64,000 nt of DNA from contig NZ_JADNGY010000002.1 of NCBI RefSeq assembly GCF_015553625.1, positions 234,800-298,799 of the forward strand, written 5' to 3'. This document shows positions 26,251 through 35,082 of this stretch, piece by piece. A model generated the notes under the pieces. The model worked only from the letters and a program-made list of their open reading frames with translations, was not told where the DNA came from and did no database searches. The position numbers and the translations under genes were made by a program. Each line of letters starts with the position of its first letter. The first letter of the stretch is position 1. This DNA is from Streptococcus australis (GTDB lineage: Bacteria > Bacillota > Bacilli > Lactobacillales > Streptococcaceae).

Positions 26251-28725
26251 CTATTTTTTCGCCGATGGTACTTCGAAGAAATCTTTGGATAGATAGCCTT
26301 TGCCACTAATTAAATCATACTCCACCATCTTCAAATCTTCAGCAATCTCTTGCGCTTCTCCTTCCAAAGCTTTTTTGTCCACACTTGCTTTCTTCAAAAC
26401 TTCAGTCAACAGTGCATAGTAAGGAGAGACCTTAGAGTTGGTCTGTTCAAAGACCATAGCAGAGAAATCACTTGAATTGACTAAAGGATAGTCCAACTTC
26501 GGAGCATCGAAATTACTCCAAATAAAGTAGTCTGTTTGGTATTGACCTTCTGGATAGTTCTTAAAGGCAGATTCTGGATACAAACCAGGCAAATGATCTC
26601 CGTAAAAGACAACTGTAATCTTTTTATCGATTTTGGATAGCTTTTCTAGGAAATCTTGTGTGGCATTGTCAGTATGATATAACATTCTGATGTATGCAGA
26701 TAATTGCTTATTTGCATTATCAGAAAATCCTGGATAAGATGCGTTCATATCAATTGGATTAGGTTCATTCCATGGTGTATGATTTTGCATCGTCATTACT
26801 GAAAAGAATTGACTATCTTTATTCATATTTTTTAGTACTAATTGGTAAGTAGACTCATCACTATAATTCCCACCTATATTGTAACCCTCTTTTCCTTTAT
26901 TACCATAATGAATAAATTTAGCAAAGTCAAGGTTTCCATAAATAATATTACGCGAATAATTACTAGGACTAGCTATATGTATGACAATCCGATTATTAGA
27001 ATTGAAAGAATTACTTATTGAAGGAAAGTAATTCATGACTGGAGCAACTTGTGTATATAATATAGAAATGGAAGGAGATAAGTTATACATAGGTAAACCA
27101 GTTAAGGTTTGAAACTCCATATTAGCAGTTCCACCTCCATAGCCATCCGATTTCATTAAACCACTTGTCGTACGTTTTTTTATTTCTTGGATTTTAGGAA
27201 TAGGATTAGATGATACTTTCAAATCCTCAATACGCGAAGGATCAGAAAAACTTTCACTTAATACATAAATGACTGTTTGTTCGTTTATATTCTCTTTTCT
27301 GGTTAGATTTATATTACCTGCAACTTTTTTATATTTTTCTTCAATTTTTTGAATAGAACTTTTACTATAGTCTTTTGGTTTTATCATAACTTCTGATGTT
27401 AAATGAGAAAACCAAACATATGATAATGATTTAATTTGAGCATTCGTTGTATTTCCAAACCAAGAAATATCATGTTGATTGTTTAAAGTACCAATTATAG
27501 GTATACTGTCATCAACCTTACCATCTCTTCTCTGTTTAAAAACACTATAAATACCAATGAAGAATGAAAAGATAGAAATTATTACAATTCCTCTTAGATA
27601 ATAATTTTCCAATACACTCCCATAAAGTAATATTTTTCTACAAAACAAGTACAAACCCAAAAAAACTGAAACTATTAAAAACGCATAAAAATACGATTGA
27701 GGCCCAAGCGAATCGAACATAATACCTGGATGCATCAACCAACTTAAATCACTTGGCAAAATAGGCTCTTGCCTATATTGAAACTTAAAATAGCTAGCTA
27801 TTGATATACCAATGATTAAAAATACACTTAATAAAGTACTTAATAAAAACTCATTAAATAAACAATAAATAAGTAAAAATAATGCAAAAAATACAAGTAC
27901 TTGAAAGGCGGTTGCACCAGGAAATAAATTTCTACCTAAAATAGTAACATCTGTTCTAATACTATTTTGAATCGTATAATTAAAGGTGATAGCAAAAAAA
28001 GAACTACAGACTAAGGCAGCACCGAATTTAGGTCTATTTCTGTATAATTCATCAATACCAATAATACTACAAAAAACAAAAGGAAAAAGTATGATAATTA
28101 AAAGAATAATAAATTTATCTAATTCCATTAAATATGAAAACTGGTTTTTAATCAGACCGTCTGTAAATAAATCTCTTAAATAACTAGTTTCCGGTAATAT
28201 TTTATAAATTTTTGAATCAGTTAGACAAAAACCTATTAACATGAAGCTGTGGAATAATATTGAGTAATATTCCTTGTACTCAGAAATTTTAATAAGCCTA
28301 TTCTCAAAAATAGGGCAATAAATTGAGATTACATAATGATAAATAAATGCAATTAAAAATATAGAGAAAAGAAATAGAAGAAAATTAACCTGAAAAAAGT
28401 CATTCGCTTTAAAAGAAAAAACATTATATTTTAAAACATTTACGTTTCTACTACATTCAATAATATACGACCCTGATAAGTATAATAAGTATATAATACC
28501 ACTCTTAATAAAAAAGTATCTTGACCAAATTTTTGATAGGACAACGGATATAAAACTAATACTTATAAAAAGGAGTAAGGGAGCATAATGAGAATACGAA
28601 AAATATAAAATTGAATGAGTGGAATTGAAAGGTAAAAAATAATTAAAATTGACAACTAACAATAAAATAAAGCTCACTAAGAATAAGCATATTTTAATGT
28701 ATTGATTTTTAATAAAGTTAAGCAT
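26251..28725 (-). CDS. LTA-synthase-family glycerol-phosphate transferase, GacH-like
   Basis: 824 residues: a large membrane part with about a dozen helices (to about residue 430) and an external sulfatase-like domain with VIYVLSESFSDP, GGGTANMEFQTLTG (Thr nucleophile region), MQNHTPWNE and FYGDHLPG. Length, layout and position at the end of an rgp cluster fit GacH, which in group A streptococcus adds glycerol phosphate to the side chain of the group carbohydrate. The same role here is inference. The N-terminal two thirds are much more AT-rich than the last 600 bp, suggesting a recombination joint near 26830. It starts one base after the RgpF-like gene. Confidence 0.82.
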   Translation of the reverse strand: MLNFIKNQYIKICLFLVSFILLLVVNFNYFLPFNSTHSILYFSYSHYAPLLLFISISFISVVLSKIWSRYFFIKSGIIYLLYLSGSYIIECSRNVNVLKYNVFSFKANDFFQVNFLLFLFSIFLIAFIYHYVISIYCPIFENRLIKISEYKEYYSILFHSFMLIGFCLTDSKIYKILPETSYLRDLFTDGLIKNQFSYLMELDKFIILLIIILFPFVFCSIIGIDELYRNRPKFGAALVCSSFFAITFNYTIQNSIRTDVTILGRNLFPGATAFQVLVFFALFLLIYCLFNEFLLSTLLSVFLIIGISIASYFKFQYRQEPILPSDLSWLMHPGIMFDSLGPQSYFYAFLIVSVFLGLYLFCRKILLYGSVLENYYLRGIVIISIFSFFIGIYSVFKQRRDGKVDDSIPIIGTLNNQHDISWFGNTTNAQIKSLSYVWFSHLTSEVMIKPKDYSKSSIQKIEEKYKKVAGNINLTRKENINEQTVIYVLSESFSDPSRIEDLKVSSNPIPKIQEIKKRTTSGLMKSDGYGGGTANMEFQTLTGLPMYNLSPSISILYTQVAPVMNYFPSISNSFNSNNRIVIHIASPSNYSRNIIYGNLDFAKFIHYGNKGKEGYNIGGNYSDESTYQLVLKNMNKDSQFFSVMTMQNHTPWNEPNPIDMNASYPGFSDNANKQLSAYIRMLYHTDNATQDFLEKLSKIDKKITVVFYGDHLPGLYPESAFKNYPEGQYQTDYFIWSNFDAPKLDYPLVNSSDFSAMVFEQTNSKVSPYYALLTEVLKKASVDKKALEGEAQEIAEDLKMVEYDLISGKGYLSKDFFEVPSAKK

Positions 28726-28726
28726 C

Positions 28727-29587
28727 TTATTCTCTAAATATTCTCCTAACTAACTTTTTTATTCTGGAAATAAAATCTTTATTTTCTACCGTCGCATCAG
28801 TTATACTATATACATTTGAAATCAATTGTTCATTTAAAACCGACATAGGAAAATCAGTTAAATTGTTGATTTGACTCTTTATGTAATTAGTCTGTTCAGA
28901 ATTAACTTGAAATACCTTAACTTTTATAAATGGTACTTGTTGATTAAGAATTTCTTCGGGTCTATAATAGGAAAAATCAGGGTGAATTAGATTACCTGCA
29001 TCTTCATTTATAGTATTAAAAACCACACCGTATTTAAATCCAGATTTAGTTAGAATACCAGTAAATCTTGTCTCGTAACGATCAATCACACTTCTTATAT
29101 TTTCATAATCCCTAATACTTGTCCAAAATTTTTGAAAAACTTTTGACGACACAACTTGACGGGAATAAGAAACAAAATAACTCTGAAGATGTTCCTTGAA
29201 ATACTTTGTTTTTCTAAAATTAGTCATTCCCCAAAAATCAATATCTACTTGTTTTTCAAATTTTCCGAAATACTCTTTTAAATCCCACAAGGGACCAATA
29301 CATGTATCGTTCATCAAGGTAACCGAATCATAATCTACCAAGGAATTAAATCCTATATAATTCATACCATCTCGCCAGGCAGCAAAATCATACCCAATAT
29401 TCTCTCGTTGAATAACTTCTTCAATGCCAATTTTTCGTAGGGATTTTAAATGTTCAGTTGATAAGTAACTATTCGATATCAATAGAATACGCGAAAAAAG
29501 TGGGGAAAGTTTTTCCAATTGATATAAAACATGACTACTTAAATCATCAGACTTATTGTAGTGAACATAAAGTAGAATTCTATTCAT
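28727..29587 (-). CDS. RgpF-family rhamnan synthesis protein, short form
   Basis: 286 residues of the RgpF glycosyltransferase family. Motifs are RENIGYDFAAWRDG (about 83-96), MNDTCIGPLWDL, DFWGMTN, LQSYFVSYSR and RYETRFTG. Full-length RgpF in other streptococci is about 580 residues, so this is roughly half and carries the RgpF core only. The reading frame is intact and tightly packed between rgpD and the GacH-like gene, so it looks like a short family member rather than a broken one. The same motifs recur in the middle of the protein at 36368-39331. Linkage made is unknown. Confidence 0.8.
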   Translation of the reverse strand: MNRILLYVHYNKSDDLSSHVLYQLEKLSPLFSRILLISNSYLSTEHLKSLRKIGIEEVIQRENIGYDFAAWRDGMNYIGFNSLVDYDSVTLMNDTCIGPLWDLKEYFGKFEKQVDIDFWGMTNFRKTKYFKEHLQSYFVSYSRQVVSSKVFQKFWTSIRDYENIRSVIDRYETRFTGILTKSGFKYGVVFNTINEDAGNLIHPDFSYYRPEEILNQQVPFIKVKVFQVNSEQTNYIKSQINNLTDFPMSVLNEQLISNVYSITDATVENKDFISRIKKLVRRIFRE

Positions 29588-30787
29588 CTACATCGTCTCC
29601 CATTTCCCATTCCTTTGCAATAATCCGGTAGCAGAATCTTTCGCTGACAAATCATCATCTAAAATATCTGTTCGATTTAATAAAATTATAGGTGAATTGT
29701 CTCCCTTTGCAAATGCAAGCATTGTATTCGAACTATCTCTTACTGAAACTTGAAGTTTTAATTTGATATCATTCAAGCTTGATAAACTACAAGAATAGCG
29801 GAAATTCTTTCTCCCTTTCCCATCAGTTAATAAAGATAAAGAATTATCATTATATACCCAAAGACCGCGGTCAATTTCAGTTAGCGAGAAAGCTATGTAA
29901 GTTTTTATGTCCTGATTAACATCATATGACACCTCAAACTCAATGGGATCTTCAGGACTTGACATTTTATTCGAAAGCAATTTTATGTTTAAATTGCTTA
30001 CATCCGCATCCTCAATTGTAACATCATCATTTGAAACCTTTTGATTTGCTGCATTATCATAACTATATTGATTTGCAACATCATCAGGATTTCCAACTAC
30101 TTTAACTAACCCATTTTCAATTAAAACAGCCTTATTACAATATTTTTTTACAGCATTCATATCATGGGTAACAAGAATTGTCGTCTTACCTGATTTTTTG
30201 CGTTCCATAAAGTAATCATTACACTTACGTTGGAAGGCCTCGTCTCCTACTGCAAGGACCTCATCCAAAATCAAGATATCACCTTGGGCCTTAATCGCGA
30301 CCGAAAAGGCCAGACGAACCTGCATCCCTGATGAGTAGTTTTTGAGCTTCTGGTTCATGAATTCATGCAACTCAGCAAAGTCTACGATATCCTCATACAT
30401 AGCATCAATCTCTGCTGTTGAGAAGCCTAGCATAGCGCCATTCATATAGACATTTTCTCGACCGGTCAACTCTGGGTTGAAGCCGACGCCAAGCTCGATA
30501 AAGGATACCAGTTTACCATCGATGGTGACAGAACCTTTTTCCGGCACATAGATTTCAGAAATAATTTTTAATAGAGTAGATTTTCCAGAACCATTTCGTC
30601 CTACAATACCATAGAAATCTCCTTTTTCAACTTCAAAAGAAATGTCACGTAAAACTTCTTGTTTTTTGTAACCCTTAATCCCCCTAAATCGGTTTACTAA
30701 AGTTGTTCGTAAACTTTGAGTCGATTCAGTTGGTAACTTAAAGTATTTGCTGACATGGTCAACTTTAACTGCAATATTACTTGACAT
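29588..30787 (-). CDS. rgpD: Polysaccharide ABC transporter ATPase
   Basis: 399 residues. The N-terminal ABC domain (about 1-230) has Walker A GRNGSGKST, signature NYSSGMQVRLAFSVA and Walker B DILILDEVLAVGDE. The C-terminal part (about 250-399) resembles the carbohydrate-recognition domain of Wzt-type exporters. With RgpC it should flip or export the rhamnan chain across the membrane. The coding DNA changes from normal to strongly AT-rich at about 30110, the domain border. That suggests the substrate-binding half was exchanged together with the downstream genes. It abuts rgpC by one shared base. Confidence 0.92.
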   Translation of the reverse strand: MSSNIAVKVDHVSKYFKLPTESTQSLRTTLVNRFRGIKGYKKQEVLRDISFEVEKGDFYGIVGRNGSGKSTLLKIISEIYVPEKGSVTIDGKLVSFIELGVGFNPELTGRENVYMNGAMLGFSTAEIDAMYEDIVDFAELHEFMNQKLKNYSSGMQVRLAFSVAIKAQGDILILDEVLAVGDEAFQRKCNDYFMERKKSGKTTILVTHDMNAVKKYCNKAVLIENGLVKVVGNPDDVANQYSYDNAANQKVSNDDVTIEDADVSNLNIKLLSNKMSSPEDPIEFEVSYDVNQDIKTYIAFSLTEIDRGLWVYNDNSLSLLTDGKGRKNFRYSCSLSSLNDIKLKLQVSVRDSSNTMLAFAKGDNSPIILLNRTDILDDDLSAKDSATGLLQRNGKWETM

Positions 30788-31596
30788 TATAAAATCTCCG
30801 CAAATCGTTTAGAATTTCTGTTAAATACAATAACTCCAATAATAAATACAACTATTGGAATACAATATGGAATACATGCAATTAACTTATTATCAAACAA
30901 GTCCCAGCCACGAGGATTGACTGGATCAATAATATAGTGACGCATATCTTGCAAAATTTGTGCAATTGGGTTCATCATCAATAGTTTTGCAACATCAGTA
31001 TGATTTCGTTGTAATAAATATGTAATTGAATAAATAATTGGACTCGCATACATTCCAGCCTGTAGCACTACTTCCCAAACTGGACCTATATCACGGTATT
31101 TAACAAATAGAGCCGATAGGATAAAAGCAAAGCCTAAGGAAAGAAACAAAATCTCAATAAATAAAGGAATGATAACAAGAGTATGAATCCCAAATGAGAC
31201 ATTATTAATCAAGGCGAAAGTGAACACAACTAATAAATTAATCGAGAAGTTGATAGCTGCTCCTAGTACCGATGAAACAACAATAGTCTGTTTTGGAAAA
31301 TTCAACTTTCTCAATAAATCGCCTCTTGAAACAATAGACAACATCCCCATATTTGTCGCTTCTGTAAAAAAGCTCCAAAAAATCATCGACAAAAGCAATC
31401 CAACTGCGTAGTGCGGAGTTCCATCATCAAATCTTAAGAATCGAACAAATACTACATACATGATACTAAACATCATCAAGGGTTTCAGAATTGACCAAAG
31501 GTAGCCAATAGCTGAGCCTTGGTAGCGTAATTTAAAGTCTGTTTTAATTAATTCTCGTAATAAAATTCGATTTTTCTGACTAAAAACATCAAACAT
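30787..31596 (-). CDS. rgpC: Polysaccharide ABC transporter permease
   Basis: 269 residues, ABC-2 type permease with six membrane helices. The start FSQKNRILLRELIKTDFKLRYQGSAIGYLWS and the later PVWEVVLQAGMYASPIIY are typical of TagG/RgpC-like exporters. Works with RgpD. Its start shares one base with the end of rgpB and its end with the start of rgpD. Confidence 0.93.
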   Translation of the reverse strand: MFDVFSQKNRILLRELIKTDFKLRYQGSAIGYLWSILKPLMMFSIMYVVFVRFLRFDDGTPHYAVGLLLSMIFWSFFTEATNMGMLSIVSRGDLLRKLNFPKQTIVVSSVLGAAINFSINLLVVFTFALINNVSFGIHTLVIIPLFIEILFLSLGFAFILSALFVKYRDIGPVWEVVLQAGMYASPIIYSITYLLQRNHTDVAKLLMMNPIAQILQDMRHYIIDPVNPRGWDLFDNKLIACIPYCIPIVVFIIGVIVFNRNSKRFAEIL

Positions 31597-32537
31597 TATT
31601 TTTTACCTCGATATGCAAACTTTGTCAGAATCAAGCTGGTAAACACAAAGGTGTGAAAAGCCCGGTTCTTCCGATAACCATACTGACGAATCCGTCTCAA
31701 ACGTTCTTTTAGTGGAACGTCCATGATGGTGACAAAGTTTTCAATGATTTCTTTATTTTGGGAACTGACTGGCAGATCCAATAAATTTTTTGCTTGTTCT
31801 TGACTGGACTCGATGAGATTCCAATATTTAGCAAACAAAATATGAGGGCGAACCCAGTTTTTAACCCGTTTTCTTAGGGTTCGAGCTCCAAGAACGTTGC
31901 TACTGTGCTGCCGGTACAGTTCTGTCGGCTGATCGATATAGATCAACTTTCCAAAGGCAGTTGCCAACAAAGCCAAGTACCAGTCATGCATAAGGAGTGC
32001 ATGTTTTTCTTGACCCGTCCATAAGTCCGCCAGTGGATGGTTAATCATGGCTACCCCACCAGTTACTGTATTTTCCGTCAACTCTTGAATCAATTCTGTA
32101 TTGGCATGATCAGACTGGGTGCGAATCATACTCTCATGTTGCACGTTCAAGTTTTCATCGACCACTTTTAAATCTGTGTAGACCAGCAAAGGAACTTCTT
32201 GAGGCTGCTTGGTCGCTTCTGCTACTTGAAGAGCAATTTTTTCAGGAAGCCAAACATCATCTTGATCACTGAAGCAATAAAGATCAGCTTTTTCATATTT
32301 CAAGAGGGCATGGAAGCTTTTGATGACACCAAGATTTTCGATAGCACCTTGATTGATAAAGCGAATGCGCTCATCCTGGGCTACCAGCTCTTGAATGATC
32401 TCCACCGTACCGTCGGTTGACCCATCATCTCGGATCAAGAGTTGCCAATCCTGATAAGTCTGGTCTTGGATACTTTTGACCTGCTCTTTTAGATACTGTT
32501 CACCATTATAGGTGGACAACAAGATATTTACTTTCAT
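31596..32537 (-). CDS. rgpB: Rhamnosyltransferase RgpB (GT2)
   Basis: 313 residues, GT-A fold: ILLSTYNGEQYLKEQVKSI at the start, DDGSTDGT (about 37-44) and FSDQDDVW (about 90-97, the metal-binding region). Length and neighbours match RgpB, which adds rhamnose to the growing rhamnan backbone on undecaprenyl-linked GlcNAc in the cytoplasm. Overlaps rgpA by 4 bp. Confidence 0.9.
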   Translation of the reverse strand: MKVNILLSTYNGEQYLKEQVKSIQDQTYQDWQLLIRDDGSTDGTVEIIQELVAQDERIRFINQGAIENLGVIKSFHALLKYEKADLYCFSDQDDVWLPEKIALQVAEATKQPQEVPLLVYTDLKVVDENLNVQHESMIRTQSDHANTELIQELTENTVTGGVAMINHPLADLWTGQEKHALLMHDWYLALLATAFGKLIYIDQPTELYRQHSSNVLGARTLRKRVKNWVRPHILFAKYWNLIESSQEQAKNLLDLPVSSQNKEIIENFVTIMDVPLKERLRRIRQYGYRKNRAFHTFVFTSLILTKFAYRGKK

Positions 32538-33682
32538 GATAAGAATAATTCCTCGTACTCACCTACAATTTTTTCCCAGGTAAAGTTTTGCTTCATATTG
32601 GCCTTGGCCCGTTGCCCCCATTCAGATGCATCTTCTAAAGAATCAAGCTGATCAATCAAATGCGCCAAATTCCCAGCTTCTTTGGTCCAATATTGAGCTG
32701 CGTCCTTTGCAACTGTTTGGTTAAAGGAGACTCCTAAAACCAAATTCAGATCCGTATGAGCAAGAGCCTCTAAGAGACCCGGATTGGTTCCGCCCACTTC
32801 ATGACCATGGATATAGGCAAAGGCTTCTTTACGGATATACTTCAATAGGTCTTGATCATAGACCGTTCCTACAAACTTGACGCGTGGATCCTGATCAAAT
32901 CCTGTTCGAGCTCGGAGTTCTTCAAAATAAGGATTGCCTTCATGATTACAAATAATCACCAAATCCCGCTTGGTGGAAGAGGCCATAAATTCACGAATGG
33001 CGGTCTCATAATTATTTTCTGGGACAAAGCGACCCAAGATCAAGTAATAGTTCTTCTCCTGAGTCTGCCATTTCTGATAGAATTCTCTGACCTTATTATC
33101 CAGACGGGTCAAGCTGGTCGGAGATAAGTCCGTCCCATAGGCAATATAGGTCGTCTTGGACCAAGGATAGGCTTCCTTGATATAGGACTCAATACCTGGG
33201 TTGTCAGAAATTACCAAGTCAGCGTGGCGTGTCATGATTTTTTCAGAATACTTGAGATAGGCTTGAATCGGTTTAGTCCACTTGGCCCGCTTCCACTCCA
33301 GTCCATCTGGATTGATATAGAATTTCCCACCCATCTTATGAATCTTACGCGCAAAGGGTGCCACAAAGGCTCCAATCGTATTGCCCAAGACGTAAAAGAT
33401 CGGCTTTGCAATTCCTTGCTTCTTGATAATCTTCAAGGCATAGTTGATGGCCATCATGTCATAGGCAATGACCCTTGCAGGCCCAAGCTTGGGTGCTTTG
33501 ATCGTGAAACAATCGACACCCTTATAGTCAAAATGATGATAGGCTTGATCATTAGAAAGGCAGGCAACATGGTACTGGATATCTGAAGACACTTGATGGG
33601 AGACCAATTGGTCCACAAAAGTCTCAAAACCGCCATATTGAGCCGGAAGCCCACGACTTCCGATAATAAAAACATGTTGCAT
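32534..33682 (-). CDS. rgpA: Rhamnosyltransferase RgpA (GT4, DUF1972 N-terminus)
   Basis: 382 residues. The N terminus QHVFIIGSRGLPAQYGGFETFV is the DUF1972 signature, and the second half has the GT-B features NPGLLEALAH and ILGRFVPENNYE. RgpA transfers the first rhamnose to lipid-linked GlcNAc in related streptococci. The ATG at 33682 has AAAGGGA upstream; the earlier ATG at 33706 does not. Preceded by a hairpin, so it may start its own transcript or be reached by read-through. Confidence 0.92.
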   Translation of the reverse strand: MQHVFIIGSRGLPAQYGGFETFVDQLVSHQVSSDIQYHVACLSNDQAYHHFDYKGVDCFTIKAPKLGPARVIAYDMMAINYALKIIKKQGIAKPIFYVLGNTIGAFVAPFARKIHKMGGKFYINPDGLEWKRAKWTKPIQAYLKYSEKIMTRHADLVISDNPGIESYIKEAYPWSKTTYIAYGTDLSPTSLTRLDNKVREFYQKWQTQEKNYYLILGRFVPENNYETAIREFMASSTKRDLVIICNHEGNPYFEELRARTGFDQDPRVKFVGTVYDQDLLKYIRKEAFAYIHGHEVGGTNPGLLEALAHTDLNLVLGVSFNQTVAKDAAQYWTKEAGNLAHLIDQLDSLEDASEWGQRAKANMKQNFTWEKIVGEYEELFLS

Positions 33683-33759
33683 AGAGTTCCCTTTCAAATC
33701 ATTCACAGTCTATCCAATTATACCATTTTCTAGGCTTTTTGCCTAATCCAAACAGAAAA

Positions 33760-33809
33760 GGGAGTGCCACAGAAGGAGCTTTAAATAAAATTCCTTCTGT
33801 AATACTCCC
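33760..33809 (-). terminator. Hairpin between the GT4 gene and rgpA
   Basis: GGGAGT...ACAGAAGGA pairs with TCCTTCTGT...ACTCCC around a 13-base loop. On the minus strand it is followed by a moderately T-rich stretch and a second small TAGGC/GCCTA hairpin at 33730-33745. It may be a partial terminator separating the side-chain block from the core genes. Confidence 0.6.
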
Positions 33810-33825
33810 ACTATGATAAAGAATT

Positions 33826-35073
33826 CTAACCCAGTTTCTTCAGTCGAAATATTTTTTTAAAAGCAGATCTTACACTCTTTATTAGAGCTTTTCGGCTGTT
33901 TAAAAAATCTGTATCTTTCAGATTTACTTTTTTATGACGCAATTCATCATCCTCAATCTTTTCAGTAATATTAGCATAAACTCTCTCAAGAGAATATCTC
34001 TCTTTTAAACATGGAACTGATTGTACTGCTTCAAATTTCTCTTGGTCAAATCCATCAAGGACCTCTGAAATCATTCTAGTTAAAGAATCTAAATCACCCA
34101 AAGGGTAGATACGACCTTGCTCTTTCATATATTCAAAAGCAGATTTATGTCCCGCATTATCTGATAAAATTGTTGGAATACCATTTAAAACAGACTCAAC
34201 ATAAACAAGACCAAACGTCTCCATACTAGATGGAAAAACAGCTAAATCCTTATCAGTAATCTCCGACCAAGGATCATCTAAATACCCCAAAAATGAGATA
34301 TTTTTCAAATCTTGCTCTGCAATATAATCATCACAGAGTTGTTTGTAATCCTCATCCCATGCGCCTAAAAATACAAGTTCAGTTCCTGCTCGATTAAGCA
34401 TCTGAAAAGCTTTAATTAACTCAAGCTGATTCTTTCTCTGAGTCAAGCGACCAACCGAAACAATACGATGTTGGTCATTAGATTCAGCTTTTATATCTTC
34501 TTTTGGTTCAATTTGAGTATAAGGTGCAAAGGAATAAATCTTCCTATTTGGAAAATACTTTTCTAAATCCTCAGTTAAAGCTCCTGTTACAGCAAATATT
34601 TCATCAGAAAACTTATCTATAAAGTCTAGTTTTTCTTTGTAGTAACCGAACTCCCCCTCAGGAAATTCATGAATCAACCAAAAATGTTTGACATTCTCAA
34701 AAGCTGCAGCAAGTGCTCCTTGAAAGACGTTGACTGTATTACTGATGACAAGTTCCACCTTGTTATCTACAATAATATTTTGAATATCTTTGACATTTTT
34801 ATTATAAGATTTCACTCGTATAAAATGATTAGCCGGCAAACCACCCGGTGCTTCTTCCCACCACCATTTGACAGCTGAAAGACCATAGGTCCCAATCCCT
34901 TTTTTCTGAAGTCCTACTTGATACTCTTCTTGAGATGGAACTTTATAATCAGGAAAAACGTTTAATACACGATAACCTTTTTTCACAAGAAATTCCATCA
35001 GATTCACAATTGAAATTTCAGCACCATTATCCAACGTTCCTGTTGGTGAAATGAATAGAATTGTTTTGGCCAT
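33826..35073 (-). CDS. Glycosyltransferase family 4 protein
   Basis: 415 residues with GT-B layout. The N terminus TILFISPTGTLDNGAEISIVNL carries the acceptor-side loop, and the C-terminal half has SVGRLTQRKNQLELIKAF (about 212-229) and FPSSMETFGLVYVESVLNG (about 275-293) with the nucleotide-sugar-binding Glu. A basic tail (RSAFKKIFRLKKLG) could contact the membrane. Sugar and acceptor unknown. AT-rich like its upstream neighbours and 10 bp from the DUF2142 gene. Confidence 0.85.
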   Translation of the reverse strand: MAKTILFISPTGTLDNGAEISIVNLMEFLVKKGYRVLNVFPDYKVPSQEEYQVGLQKKGIGTYGLSAVKWWWEEAPGGLPANHFIRVKSYNKNVKDIQNIIVDNKVELVISNTVNVFQGALAAAFENVKHFWLIHEFPEGEFGYYKEKLDFIDKFSDEIFAVTGALTEDLEKYFPNRKIYSFAPYTQIEPKEDIKAESNDQHRIVSVGRLTQRKNQLELIKAFQMLNRAGTELVFLGAWDEDYKQLCDDYIAEQDLKNISFLGYLDDPWSEITDKDLAVFPSSMETFGLVYVESVLNGIPTILSDNAGHKSAFEYMKEQGRIYPLGDLDSLTRMISEVLDGFDQEKFEAVQSVPCLKERYSLERVYANITEKIEDDELRHKKVNLKDTDFLNSRKALIKSVRSAFKKIFRLKKLG

Positions 35074-35082
35074 AATTTTCTC

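Noticed and set aside
26251..28725. Second general LtaS enzyme
   Set aside because: The N-terminal part is much longer with many helices, and the locus context fits a GacH-like polysaccharide modifier better.
28727..29587. Truncated rgpF pseudogene
   Set aside because: Intact frame, complete motif set and tight coupling to both neighbours argue for a functional short form.
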